Shown: positions 42,529 through 50,675 of the stretch, piece after piece
Position numbering within the stretch: position 1 is the stretch's first letter
Layout of the letters: every line of letters begins with the position of its first letter
Assembly (NCBI GenBank): GCA_900315675.1
Contig: OMZY01000012.1
Coordinates: forward strand, 1 to 64,000
Source of the DNA: an uncultured Eubacteriales bacterium
Lineage (GTDB): Bacteria; Bacillota; Clostridia; Christensenellales; Aristaeellaceae
DNA length: 64,000 nucleotides
Direction of reading: 5' to 3'
Position numbers and translations under genes: made by a program
The notes under the pieces: generated by a model
Seen by the model: the letters and a program-made list of their open reading frames with translations, nothing else
The model's database searches: none
What the model was told of the DNA's origin: nothing

Positions 42529-42960
42529 ATGAATAAGCTGACAATCATCGGTAATCTGACCCGTGATCCTGAACTGCGCACCACCACAACCGGTGTGAAC
42601 GTTTGTGACTTTACCGTTGCGGTAAACCGCAGACAGCGCCGTGACGCCCAGGGCGGACAGCCTGAAGCGGATTTCTTCCGTGTGACTGCCTGGCGTGAAC
42701 GCGGAGAACTCTGCGCCAAGTATCTGGCAAAGGGCCGCAAAGTGTGCGTCATCGGACCGGTCAGCGTCCGTACCTATACAGGCAACGACGGTGCAACCCG
42801 TGCCAGCCTGGAGGTAACGGCTGATGAAGTGGAATTCCTTTCTTCCCGGAATGAAGGAGAAGCCGGCGGCTATGCTGCTTCCGCTGCTCCCGAAGCTCCC
42901 TCTGCTGATTCCCAGGCAGCCGGTTTCACTGCTGTTGAAACCGATGAACTGCCGTTCTAA
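42529..42960 (+). CDS. ssb: single-stranded DNA-binding protein
   Basis: A 143-residue SSB with one OB fold (1-105, beginning MNKLTIIGNLTRDPELRTTT) and a flexible Ala/Ser-rich linker leading to the acidic tip ETDELPF, close to the usual DDDIPF partner-binding tail. Its place between rpsF and rpsR is the conserved one. Confidence 0.97.
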   Translation: MNKLTIIGNLTRDPELRTTTTGVNVCDFTVAVNRRQRRDAQGGQPEADFFRVTAWRERGELCAKYLAKGRKVCVIGPVSVRTYTGNDGATRASLEVTADEVEFLSSRNEGEAGGYAASAAPEAPSADSQAAGFTAVETDELPF

Positions 42961-42984
42961 CGCTCGAAAAGGAGGATAAAGCCA

Positions 42985-43242
42985 ATGTCTGAAGAACGTG
43001 GCGAAAGAAGACCGCGCCCCCGCGGAGGACGTCGTCCCCGCCGGAAGGTTTGCAGCTTCTGCGTTGACAAGATTGAATACATCGACTACAAAGATATCAA
43101 CCGCCTGCGCCGCTTCACCAATGAGCGCGGCAAGATTCTGCCCCGCCGGATGAGCGGCAACTGCGCCAAGCATCAGCGTCAGCTGAGCGAGGCCATCAAG
43201 CGCGCACGTGCCATCGCCTTGATGCCCTACACGGTGGAATAA
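42985..43242 (+). CDS. rpsR: ribosomal protein S18
   Basis: An 85-residue S18. The Arg-rich N-terminal segment is followed by [20 protein letters not shown] and [20 protein letters not shown], both signature stretches. The Cys pair in CSFC and the later Cys form the zinc-binding type of S18. AGGAGG lies upstream of the ATG. A strong terminator ends the operon. Confidence 0.98.
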   Translation: MSEERGERRPRPRGGRRPRRKVCSFCVDKIEYIDYKDINRLRRFTNERGKILPRRMSGNCAKHQRQLSEAIKRARAIALMPYTVE

Positions 43243-43251
43243 AATGTAGAG

Positions 43252-43283
43252 AAACAGCTCCGAGCAATCGGAGCTGTTTTTTC
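43252..43283 (+). terminator. terminator of the rpsF operon
   Basis: AAACAGCTCCGA (43252-43263) pairs with 43268-43279 around a GCAA loop and runs into a seven-base T-run. Confidence 0.93.
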
Positions 43284-43293
43284 TATACAATCC

Positions 43294-43325
43294 ATTATGA
43301 ATGATGATTTGTGAATTATGAACTG
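43294..43325. repeat. AT heptad repeat
   Basis: ATTATGAATGATGATTTGTG followed by AATTATGAAC is a degenerate run of the GAATTAT/GAATTGT heptads seen elsewhere. Here no inverted partner arm is visible. Confidence 0.55.
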
Positions 43326-43402
43326 AAATCCCTGAACTATACAGTTCGGGGATTTGATTTTTGATTTTGAACATGACGATGTGATGTATTATTGACTTCA
43401 TC

Positions 43403-44017
43403 TCATCTGTTTGTTGGTTTCCATGCTTTCACTTCAACTTCGGGCGTTACCATTAGGTATTGCCTTACCTGTGCCAGTTTCTTTTTGCTAATACCATATT
43501 CTCTGTTGATCTGTCCATGCTGTTTTTCATCCATGACCCGTGCACATAGGACGTAAGATAAATGGGCATCTGCATGTTTCCTGGGTAGCAGGGAAGCAGC
43601 TAGTTCTTCAATCATATGATCCCGACTGAAGTTTCCGTTGCCTGTTCGGATTTCTGTTGTTTCTCTGCGAATGCGTTTAATCTCCGAAACAACAATGGCT
43701 AATGCAAATCCGCCGAAAAGTGCGCACATCACCCAGCGGACAATATCGTTTTGTCCCAGAAAATGGACACCGACTGCCAGTATAGCCAGCAGGACCGGAT
43801 ATTTCAGCGCCTTCACGATCTGATGTTTAGGTTCGCCGCGCATTGCAATCCATGCATCGATACAGGATGAACACAGGCTGATACTCAGCACTTCTCCCAT
43901 CGCCTGATACTTCTGAGGTTTTCTTCCACTATGCACCGTCATGGTGCGAAAAGTAACAATTGGATAATCAGTGGCTCCTGCGTTTCCGCATTTCTTACAG
44001 ATGCATTGCTCGGGCAT
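43403..44017 (-). CDS. zinc-ribbon membrane protein, hypothetical
   Basis: A 204-residue protein. The N-terminus holds CICKKCG and a later CSSC, which together suggest a zinc ribbon. Two hydrophobic helices follow (about 75-92 and 99-117), then a cytoplasmic C-terminal part with RDHMIEELAASLLPRKHAD. I do not recognise the family. GGAGG lies seven bases before the ATG; the frame is open upstream to 44122 without a signal. Base composition here is visibly less GC-rich than the rest of the window, as in the transporter gene next to it. Confidence 0.75.
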   Translation of the reverse strand: MPEQCICKKCGNAGATDYPIVTFRTMTVHSGRKPQKYQAMGEVLSISLCSSCIDAWIAMRGEPKHQIVKALKYPVLLAILAVGVHFLGQNDIVRWVMCALFGGFALAIVVSEIKRIRRETTEIRTGNGNFSRDHMIEELAASLLPRKHADAHLSYVLCARVMDEKQHGQINREYGISKKKLAQVRQYLMVTPEVEVKAWKPTNR

Positions 44018-44049
44018 ATGATTTCCTCCGGGATGTTGATATTTCGAAT

Positions 44050-44092
44050 TGTTCTTAAAAAGGGTGCCAGCCGGAAAACCAGGCTGGCACCC
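44050..44092 (-). terminator. terminator of the malic enzyme operon
   Basis: GGGTGCCAGCC (44062-44072) pairs with 44082-44092. On the minus strand CTTTTTAAG follows, so it ends the transcript of the gene at 44115. Confidence 0.85.
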
Positions 44093-44114
44093 GGAAAACG
44101 AGATGAAATGTCCG

Positions 44115-45536
44115 TCAGACATGAATCAATGAAAGCAGAACAGAGGAGATCAACAGGATGATTGCGCCGCCGATACGACTGGAGATCTGGGCGAAAGGCA
44201 TCAGTTCCATGCGATCCGCAGCAGACAAGCACGCCACATCGCCTGTGCCGCCCATGTTGGCCATGCACAGGCCTGCGGTGATTGCCGATTCTACCGGGTA
44301 GAAACCCACTAGTTTTCCGATTAGACCGGAACCTATAACCGCGCCGAGAACTGTCACCAGGCACAGTATCACATATGTGACCGTAAACTGAGAAATAACA
44401 TCCTGTAGTGGCACATAGCAGGCACCAATACCGATCAGTAACATGGGCGTCAGGTTCTTAGAAATAAACTGGAACCACTGGTAACAGCCGATTTCACAAT
44501 CTTCATCCAACCATCCGAACACTTTGCACAAAGCTACTGAAATGATCATCCATGCATAGGCGTGGATCTTGGGCAGAAATTGACCGTCCGGCAGAACCAT
44601 GTTGAAGAACTTGTTGATGATAATGCCCAAGCAGAAGAACGCTCCGCTGACAAACAGTCCGATGCCCATCCGTCGCAGATCGATCTTATCGCGTTTGACC
44701 ATTTCTTCCTCGCTGAGGTCATACTCATGCGGATCATTGGACTTGTTCACCAGCAAGGCACCCTGGCCGTTCCATCCTTTACCCTTGACAACTTTGGGCA
44801 GTAGTCCGGCCATTACAATTGCAAACAGATTGCCGATTGCCACTGCGGGAACCATTCTGGCCAATGCTTCGGCTGCAGAAAGCGATGACCCTGAATCGAA
44901 GATCTTGGAGAGTGGCACAGCACCTGCACCCATTCCGCCGCCCATGATCGGCAGGCCGATAAAGACCAGCGCTTCTTTGGAGCCGTATCCGATGATCAGA
45001 CCTGTCAGAGCAACCAGTCCGAATGCTACGGCAACACCGCCCAGGATTGCTGGTAGATAACGAGCAGATGCTTTCATAAGCAGTTTTTTGTTCATACCCA
45101 GGATAGAACCGCAGATCAATGCGGCAATATACCAGTCCAGGAAGCCGCCGGTGGAAGCGAAGAATGTATACATGCTTCCGCTGATTGCAGTTGCTTTACC
45201 TTCATTGGGCGTTGCAAGCACCAGGGATGTCGGGAACAGCTTAAAATATACCATGGCGCTGGCAGCAAAAATACACACGATGGCGCCGCCACCCAGATAA
45301 CTCTTGACAATCGGTGTCCGGTTACCGATCTCATTGAAGATGGCACCGAGCAGAATCATCAGCGAAAAGCAGCCAAGCATAGCGCCGGGCAGGTTGGTTT
45401 TGGCACCAACGTCTTCACCTGTGATGTTGATCGGCACATACAGGGTAATCAGCACAATGGCGGCAAATATGGCAAAATAATACCATTTCATGCCAAACAA
45501 CTGGAATGTTTTTTTCTCCTTGGGTACGGTAGTCAC
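44115..45536 (-). CDS. 2-hydroxycarboxylate transporter (CitS/CimH family)
   Basis: About 473 residues with eleven or more membrane segments. The two re-entrant GGxG motifs that mark this family are present: GLPIMGGGMGAGAVP near the middle and CMANMGGTGDVACLSAADRM near the C-terminus. Members carry citrate or malate in symport with sodium or protons, or exchange it for lactate. It lies 40 bases downstream of malic enzyme, so malate is the likely substrate. Two GTG starts are possible (45542, 45536); the second has AGGAGG at the better distance of seven bases. GC content is lower than in neighbours. Confidence 0.92.
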   Translation of the reverse strand: MTTVPKEKKTFQLFGMKWYYFAIFAAIVLITLYVPINITGEDVGAKTNLPGAMLGCFSLMILLGAIFNEIGNRTPIVKSYLGGGAIVCIFAASAMVYFKLFPTSLVLATPNEGKATAISGSMYTFFASTGGFLDWYIAALICGSILGMNKKLLMKASARYLPAILGGVAVAFGLVALTGLIIGYGSKEALVFIGLPIMGGGMGAGAVPLSKIFDSGSSLSAAEALARMVPAVAIGNLFAIVMAGLLPKVVKGKGWNGQGALLVNKSNDPHEYDLSEEEMVKRDKIDLRRMGIGLFVSGAFFCLGIIINKFFNMVLPDGQFLPKIHAYAWMIISVALCKVFGWLDEDCEIGCYQWFQFISKNLTPMLLIGIGACYVPLQDVISQFTVTYVILCLVTVLGAVIGSGLIGKLVGFYPVESAITAGLCMANMGGTGDVACLSAADRMELMPFAQISSRIGGAIILLISSVLLSLIHV

Positions 45537-45580
45537 AGACACTCCTCCTTATAATAGATTGGGAAACCGGAACCGGGGGG

Positions 45581-46750
45581 TTAGATCCGGGCGACGCCGC
45601 TGTCGCGTGCCGCCTTCGCAACCGCCGCTGCCACGGCGGGTCCGATCCGTTTATCAAAGGCCAGGGGAAGAATATAGTCGGACTTCAGTTCTTCGTCGGA
45701 AACCAGGCCGGCAAGCGCGAGGGAAGCGGCCATTTTCATTTCTTCATTGATGTCTGTGGCCCGGACATCCAGCGCGCCGCGGAACAGGCCGGGGAAGCAC
45801 ATGACGTTGTTGATCTGGTTCGGATGGTCGCTCCGTCCGGTACCGACCACGGCCGCACCGGCAGCCAGCGCTTCGTCCGGCTCGATTTCCGGCGTGGGGT
45901 TGGCCATCGGGAAAATGATGGGGCCTTCCGCCATGGAGCGGACCATGTCCTGGCTGACAATATGCGGCGCGCTGACGCCGATGAATACATCCGCACCCTT
46001 CATCGCGTCCGCCAGTTTTCCGGAGAACTTTTCAGGATTGGTGATCTTTGCCATCGCTTCCTGGGCGGGGTTCATCTGTTCCCCTTCGCACAGGATGCCG
46101 AAGCGGTCCACCATCTTCATGTGCTTCACACCCAGGTTCAGCAGGTGTTTGCCGATGGCGATGCCGGCGCTTCCGGCGCCGTTGATGACGACCTTTGCCT
46201 CACCGATGTCCTTTTTGACCACCTTCAGGGCGTTGATCAGCGCGGCGCCGACCACCACGGCGGTACCGTGCTGGTCATCATGGAAAACGGGAATATCGCA
46301 CAGCTCTTTCAGCCGGCGCTCAATCTCGAAGCAGCGCGGAGCAGCAATATCCTCCAGGTTGATGCCGCCGAAGCTGCCGGAAATCAGGTAGATGGTCCTG
46401 ACGATTTCATCCACATCCTTGCTGCGGATGCAGATCGGGAAAGCGTCCACATCGCCGAAGGCTTTGAACAGGGCGCATTTTCCTTCCATAACCGGCATGC
46501 CGGCTTCCGGACCGATGTCACCCAGACCGAGGACCGCGGTGCCGTCCGTAATGACAGCCACCAGGTTGTGCCTGCGCGTCAGCGTGAAGGATTTGTCATA
46601 ATCCTTCTGGATTTCCAGACAGGGCTGGGCAACACCGGGCGTATAGGCGACGGACAGATCATCTTTGTTTTTTACGGGGACACGGGAAACAACTTCAATT
46701 TTACCCTGCCATTCACCATGCAGGCGCAGGGACTCCTCAGCGTAATTCAA
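45581..46750 (-). CDS. NAD(P)-dependent malic enzyme
   Basis: A 389-residue short-form malic enzyme that oxidatively decarboxylates malate to pyruvate and CO2. The N-terminal domain has [14 protein letters not shown] with the catalytic Tyr, [14 protein letters not shown], and [11 protein letters not shown] with metal-binding Asp residues. The Rossmann domain shows [12 protein letters not shown], and a late [13 protein letters not shown]. The start is TTG with AAGGAGG eight bases upstream. The transporter follows on the same transcript, and an AEC permease is divergent. Confidence 0.95.
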   Translation of the reverse strand: MNYAEESLRLHGEWQGKIEVVSRVPVKNKDDLSVAYTPGVAQPCLEIQKDYDKSFTLTRRHNLVAVITDGTAVLGLGDIGPEAGMPVMEGKCALFKAFGDVDAFPICIRSKDVDEIVRTIYLISGSFGGINLEDIAAPRCFEIERRLKELCDIPVFHDDQHGTAVVVGAALINALKVVKKDIGEAKVVINGAGSAGIAIGKHLLNLGVKHMKMVDRFGILCEGEQMNPAQEAMAKITNPEKFSGKLADAMKGADVFIGVSAPHIVSQDMVRSMAEGPIIFPMANPTPEIEPDEALAAGAAVVGTGRSDHPNQINNVMCFPGLFRGALDVRATDINEEMKMAASLALAGLVSDEELKSDYILPLAFDKRIGPAVAAAVAKAARDSGVARI

Positions 46751-46788
46751 AGGGATGCCCTCCTTATGATTGTTTTTTGGATGTATTC

Positions 46789-46817
46789 ATTATAATGGAA
46801 AAATCGGAAAATAACAA
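46789..46817 (-). promoter_or_regulatory. promoter of the malic enzyme operon
   Basis: On the minus strand TTGTTA (46812-46817), a 17-base spacer and TATAAT (46789-46794). Confidence 0.68.
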
Positions 46818-46845
46818 GGCCAAATATGGCAAACTTTGGATGCGC

Positions 46846-46874
46846 TTGAATGGGGATAAGGCGGATAGTATAAT
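46846..46874 (+). promoter_or_regulatory. promoter of the AEC permease gene
   Basis: TTGAAT (46846-46851), a 17-base spacer and TATAAT (46869-46874). It is divergent from the malic enzyme promoter, with about 30 bases between the -35 elements, so one regulator could serve both. Confidence 0.7.
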
Positions 46875-46910
46875 AATCATATCGAAAGGATCATGTCGGG
46901 AGGAGTAAGG

Positions 46911-47858
46911 ATGCTGGAGAGTTTCCTGGTTGCATTCAACGCGGTGGCGCCGTTCCTGATTCTTCTGGGGATCGGTTTTGCGGCTGTCCGGCTGAAATGG
47001 ACGGACCGGCCTTTTATGGACCGACTGAACGCCCTGAACTATAAGCTCTTTTTTCCTTTCCTGATGTTCAACAATGTCTACAGCGCGAAACCGGAGAACA
47101 TGCCTTCCGTGAAGCTGATGCTTACAGGAGCCCTTTCGGTTTCCCTGCTGGTGGTGCTTCTGGTCCTGATCGTGCCGAAGATCGTGAAGGAGAATCCCCG
47201 CCGCGGCGTGGTGATCCAGGGGATCTTCCGCAGCAATTTCATTATTTACGGGATTCCGCTGACCACTTATGTATTCGGAACGGAAAAATCCTCCATCTGC
47301 GGCATGATGATCATGATCATGGTTTCCCTGTTCAATATTGCCGCGGTGATCGTGCTGGAGCTGTTCCGGGACGGCGGAAAAATCCGGCTCGGCGCGCTGG
47401 TGCTGGGGATTGTGAAAAACCCGCTGCTCCAGGGCTGCGTTGTCGGCCTGCTTTTTTACCTGCTGCAGATCAGGCTTCCGTCTTTCATTGCCACGCCTGT
47501 CTCCTCCCTGGCGGGGGCGGCGACGACGATTGCACTGGTGGTGCTGGGCGCGAACCTGAAGTTTGACGAATTAAAAAAGAACAGCCGGACAATCAGCGTG
47601 GTGCTGGTCATCCGGCTGATCCTGCTGCCGGTTGTGATGATGACGTTTGCATACTTTATCGGCCTGCGGGGGGTGGAGCTGTTCCTGATCCTGATGATCT
47701 TCGGAACGCCTGTGGCCACCTCATCCTATCCCATGGCCCAGAATATGGGCGGGGATGGACAGCTTGCGGGCCAGCTGGTCTTTGTCAGCACAGTGGCGTC
47801 CCTCGCGACGATTTTTGCCTTTATTTTCACCCTGTCCCGGCTGGGACTGCTGTACTGA
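46911..47858 (+). CDS. AEC family transporter (malate permease-like)
   Basis: A 315-residue auxin-efflux-carrier-type protein with ten membrane segments in two five-helix halves. The family includes MleP malate permeases of lactic acid bacteria. The opening AVAPFLILLGIGFAAVRLKW pattern (here NAVAPFLILLGIGF) and the late GTPVATSSYPMAQNMGGD are typical. The ATG with GGAGGA at six to seven bases was preferred over the one at 46893. Divergence from malic enzyme suggests malate or lactate transport. Confidence 0.9.
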   Translation: MLESFLVAFNAVAPFLILLGIGFAAVRLKWTDRPFMDRLNALNYKLFFPFLMFNNVYSAKPENMPSVKLMLTGALSVSLLVVLLVLIVPKIVKENPRRGVVIQGIFRSNFIIYGIPLTTYVFGTEKSSICGMMIMIMVSLFNIAAVIVLELFRDGGKIRLGALVLGIVKNPLLQGCVVGLLFYLLQIRLPSFIATPVSSLAGAATTIALVVLGANLKFDELKKNSRTISVVLVIRLILLPVVMMTFAYFIGLRGVELFLILMIFGTPVATSSYPMAQNMGGDGQLAGQLVFVSTVASLATIFAFIFTLSRLGLLY

Positions 47859-47870
47859 ATTCGGAGCTGC

Positions 47871-48335
47871 TTACGGAAGACTGCCGGTGAGCATTCCTTC
47901 AGGCAGGGTGATGGTATTGACGGTTGCGCCGATGGAGGCGTTCCGCAGTGAAAGGCTCAGCTGCTCCTGCAGCAGGGCGTTATGATTTTCCAGGGTGGTG
48001 ATGCCCGCAGAGAGCTGGCCGATTCTCTGCCCGCCGGCATTGAGCGCGGCCAGGTCTGAGAACAGCACGCTGAAGAAGAGCACAAGCACCAGCGTCAGCG
48101 TGATCAGCAGCACATCCCGCCGGATCCCGCGGGAGGAAAAGACGGGCAGCGTACGGGCGGTTTCCGTAACGACGCTGTTGTATTTTCTGGATTCGTAGTC
48201 CAGCCCTTTTGTCCAGTCCTGAACCTGCAGGGAAGCATAGGGATTCTCCGCCGGCTGGCGGCCGGGGACGGGAAACAGGCCTTCCTGCTGCGGAAGGGCA
48301 TATCCCTGTATGGTGTTCATACGACGAACTGCCAA
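47871..48335 (-). CDS. single-pass membrane protein with coiled-coil tail
   Basis: A 154-residue protein: a hydrophilic N-terminal cytoplasmic part (1-72), one membrane helix (about 73-92, DVLLITLTLVLVLFFSVLF) and an extracytoplasmic part with heptads (RIGQLSAGITTLENHNALLQ) typical of a coiled coil. The topology is FtsL/DivIC-like, but sequence similarity is not evident. The start is a TTG (48335) with GGGGAAG upstream; ATG 48320 is the alternative but has no ribosome-binding site. It is convergent with the AEC gene, ending 12 bases from it. Confidence 0.7.
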   Translation of the reverse strand: MAVRRMNTIQGYALPQQEGLFPVPGRQPAENPYASLQVQDWTKGLDYESRKYNSVVTETARTLPVFSSRGIRRDVLLITLTLVLVLFFSVLFSDLAALNAGGQRIGQLSAGITTLENHNALLQEQLSLSLRNASIGATVNTITLPEGMLTGSLP

Positions 48336-48474
48336 AGCTGCTTCCCCATTTCATTTGTGGTTTTCTGGGCGCTATTATACCATATATTGTAGATAATGAT
48401 ATTACTTTTCTGTTAATAATCCATACAAATTCGTTACCGGTAAAAGCCTTGCAAGGAATCCGACTGTTTTTCAG

Positions 48475-49314
48475 TTACAGCCCTGCCTGCAGCCAGCTGC
48501 CGTCCACGGCGTTGATATAGCTGTTGCCGACGCGCCAGGCCAGGGTGGCAGAGGCTTCTTTTCCGTCCAGATGCATAAACCAGCATTTTTCCGGAGACTG
48601 ACCGGTCCTGCCCGCCTGGGTGAAGATGGAGACGATTTCCTCTTCGGAAAGCAGGCTGTCGGTATAGGAAACGGGCTCAAAGGTACACCAGCTCCCCCCC
48701 ATAAACATGAGACCGTGTTCATCGGAAAAGACCACTTCCATCACGCATTTCTCCATATGCGCGTTCAGGCCTGAACCGACTTCCAGGGATTCCTCCGACC
48801 AGCGGACCGGAAGCCCCTCCAGGGTTTCCTCAAAGACAGCTTTTCGGCTTTTCAGGCCTCCCGCGTACCGGCCGAGCGTGCAGAAGTATAACGGCTTTGC
48901 CTGCCAGCTTTCCCCGTTCATGCCCAGCAGATCAAGGGCTTCAGCGGCGGCACTGACGGTTTCTTCTGCCCGGGGTGCGCTGAATCCGCTCTCTTCCGGA
49001 ATGACGTTGTACATATCCTGGTAATAATACGGTCCGTCCGGTTCATCATAGACCCAGACGATCCAGGGCATGCTCTGGATGCCGGCAATTTCCGCGAAAA
49101 ACGGTTCGTAGTTTTCGAGAACCGGGCGGTTTTTATCGGGCCTGGAAAGGTTCAGGGCTTTCAGGTTTTCCGGATGATGCTCCCAGCTGCAGACCTTCCA
49201 TACGCTGACCTGTTTCCCGCCGGCCGGGGCCGCGCTTTCCGCAGGGGCGCAGCAGCAAACGGATAAGGACAGTAAAAGGCACAGCAGCAGGCTGATGATT
49301 CTTTTTTTATTCAT
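48475..49314 (-). CDS. secreted lipoprotein-like hypothetical protein
   Basis: About 279 residues. The signal peptide (IISLLLCLLLSLSVCCCAPA) contains a possible lipobox ending LSVC. The mature part has no family I can name; the C-terminal stretch ATLAWRVGNSYINAVDGSW suggests a PepSY/YycH-like small beta fold. The start overlaps the stop of the upstream secreted-protein gene by eight bases, so they are coupled. It is the last gene of the two-component operon. Confidence 0.78.
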   Translation of the reverse strand: MNKKRIISLLLCLLLSLSVCCCAPAESAAPAGGKQVSVWKVCSWEHHPENLKALNLSRPDKNRPVLENYEPFFAEIAGIQSMPWIVWVYDEPDGPYYYQDMYNVIPEESGFSAPRAEETVSAAAEALDLLGMNGESWQAKPLYFCTLGRYAGGLKSRKAVFEETLEGLPVRWSEESLEVGSGLNAHMEKCVMEVVFSDEHGLMFMGGSWCTFEPVSYTDSLLSEEEIVSIFTQAGRTGQSPEKCWFMHLDGKEASATLAWRVGNSYINAVDGSWLQAGL

Positions 49315-50629
49315 TGCCGGCTTCCTCCTCCGCATAGGTATGGTCGTGATAGTAATCCAGGAGTGCGGCGGACTCGGCGTCATAGTATTCGAGCATGACG
49401 ACGGTGCCGGTCAGATAGGAGATGTCCGCCTGGTAAACGGCTCCGTCAGTCAGGGTCACCCGGATTTCCGCACACCAGGTATACTGGTTGATCCGGGATT
49501 CCCGCCAGGGCTGCACCTGCGCGATTTCAACAGCAGGATCAGTGCACAGGGAGGCAATGGTTTCCCTGGCAATTTCAGACCAGCGGGGATCCCAGGGGTC
49601 CATCCGGATGTCTGTGTGCTGCTCCGGCGACTGGAGAACCCGGGGATCGGGGTCGGTCCGGGCCTGAATCAGCTTCCCGGAAGAAAGTTCGATTTCGCCC
49701 AGCCAGCTGTGTGAAGAAAAGGATCCGGCGTCTTCAAAACAGGCGGAATAAACCGTCCGCGAATCACCCCAGTAATTATCGCTTTCTCCGGAATAGTCGG
49801 AATTCAGCATATGAACCGCGGAGGCGGGCATTCCCATCCGCCTGCTGAGTTCCTGGCGAAGCAGGGTTTCATATTTGCTGATTTCTGTCGGCTGGATTGC
49901 GGGTTCCGGGTTCTCCAGAGCGTAAATCTGCAGCAGCTCCTCATCCGTAAGCCGGCGCGCGGGAAGAAAACTGAAATACTCCGGGCCGCTGAAAGACTCC
50001 GGATCGTCTGCCAGCCAGACGCGGCCGATGCCGTCGTCCTCCACTGACGGGGTGAACGGGGTTTCCGGTCGCAGACCTGCACGGTTGAATTGTTCTCCGA
50101 GGGAGAAAAACCGCTCCTGTTCATCGCCTTTCCAGTCCCGGGTTTCCGTGATGGCTCCGCCCCGCATGCAGTTGCGCCAGTTCAGCAGATCCGGATCGAA
50201 CCGGATCCCGGCTTCCAGGAATGCGCCGGCAACCTGCAGCAGTTCACTGTCCGTCATTTCCCGGCAGGGCAGGATCAGGTACCAGTCTTCTCCCTCATAC
50301 TGATCCCGGGGAAGCTGAATCAGGGATACGGTTACCCCCTCCATTTTATTCAGGACGCTGCTGTCCGGCTTTTCGCCGTCTTCCGCGCGGCGCCGGATAT
50401 CGGCAAACCGAAGCTTTTCGGAGGCGGACATTTCAGGAAGCATGTAGGGCAGGTGAGGGCTATAGGGTTCGTAATACGGATCCAGATCCTCAAATGAATA
50501 CTCGTTTTTTCCCGGCACAGGGTCCGGCATGGGCGGTGTGGTGGGCAGGATCTCAACCGCACTTTCCGCGGCCGCGGCCAACGGAAGCAGGATTGCGCAC
50601 AGGGCGGCAATCAGTCGTTTTCCGGTCAT
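49307..50629 (-). CDS. secreted hypothetical protein, 440 aa
   Basis: A signal peptide (LIAALCAILLPLAAAAESA) is followed by a mature protein of about 420 residues, acidic and rich in Tyr, Pro and Glu. It is likely extracytoplasmic. The C-terminal part (WCAEIRVTLTDGAVYQADIS, then YLTGTVVMLEYYD) resembles PepSY-like beta modules, as does the end of the next protein. The start is the ATG with AAGGAG nine bases upstream (50629); the ATG at 50638 touches the ribosome-binding site. It follows the histidine kinase gene by 46 bases. Confidence 0.8.
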   Translation of the reverse strand: MTGKRLIAALCAILLPLAAAAESAVEILPTTPPMPDPVPGKNEYSFEDLDPYYEPYSPHLPYMLPEMSASEKLRFADIRRRAEDGEKPDSSVLNKMEGVTVSLIQLPRDQYEGEDWYLILPCREMTDSELLQVAGAFLEAGIRFDPDLLNWRNCMRGGAITETRDWKGDEQERFFSLGEQFNRAGLRPETPFTPSVEDDGIGRVWLADDPESFSGPEYFSFLPARRLTDEELLQIYALENPEPAIQPTEISKYETLLRQELSRRMGMPASAVHMLNSDYSGESDNYWGDSRTVYSACFEDAGSFSSHSWLGEIELSSGKLIQARTDPDPRVLQSPEQHTDIRMDPWDPRWSEIARETIASLCTDPAVEIAQVQPWRESRINQYTWCAEIRVTLTDGAVYQADISYLTGTVVMLEYYDAESAALLDYYHDHTYAEEEAGNE

Positions 50630-50675
50630 CCTGATCATCTCCTTTTTATCGGTATTGCTTTCAGGGACGTCCCCA

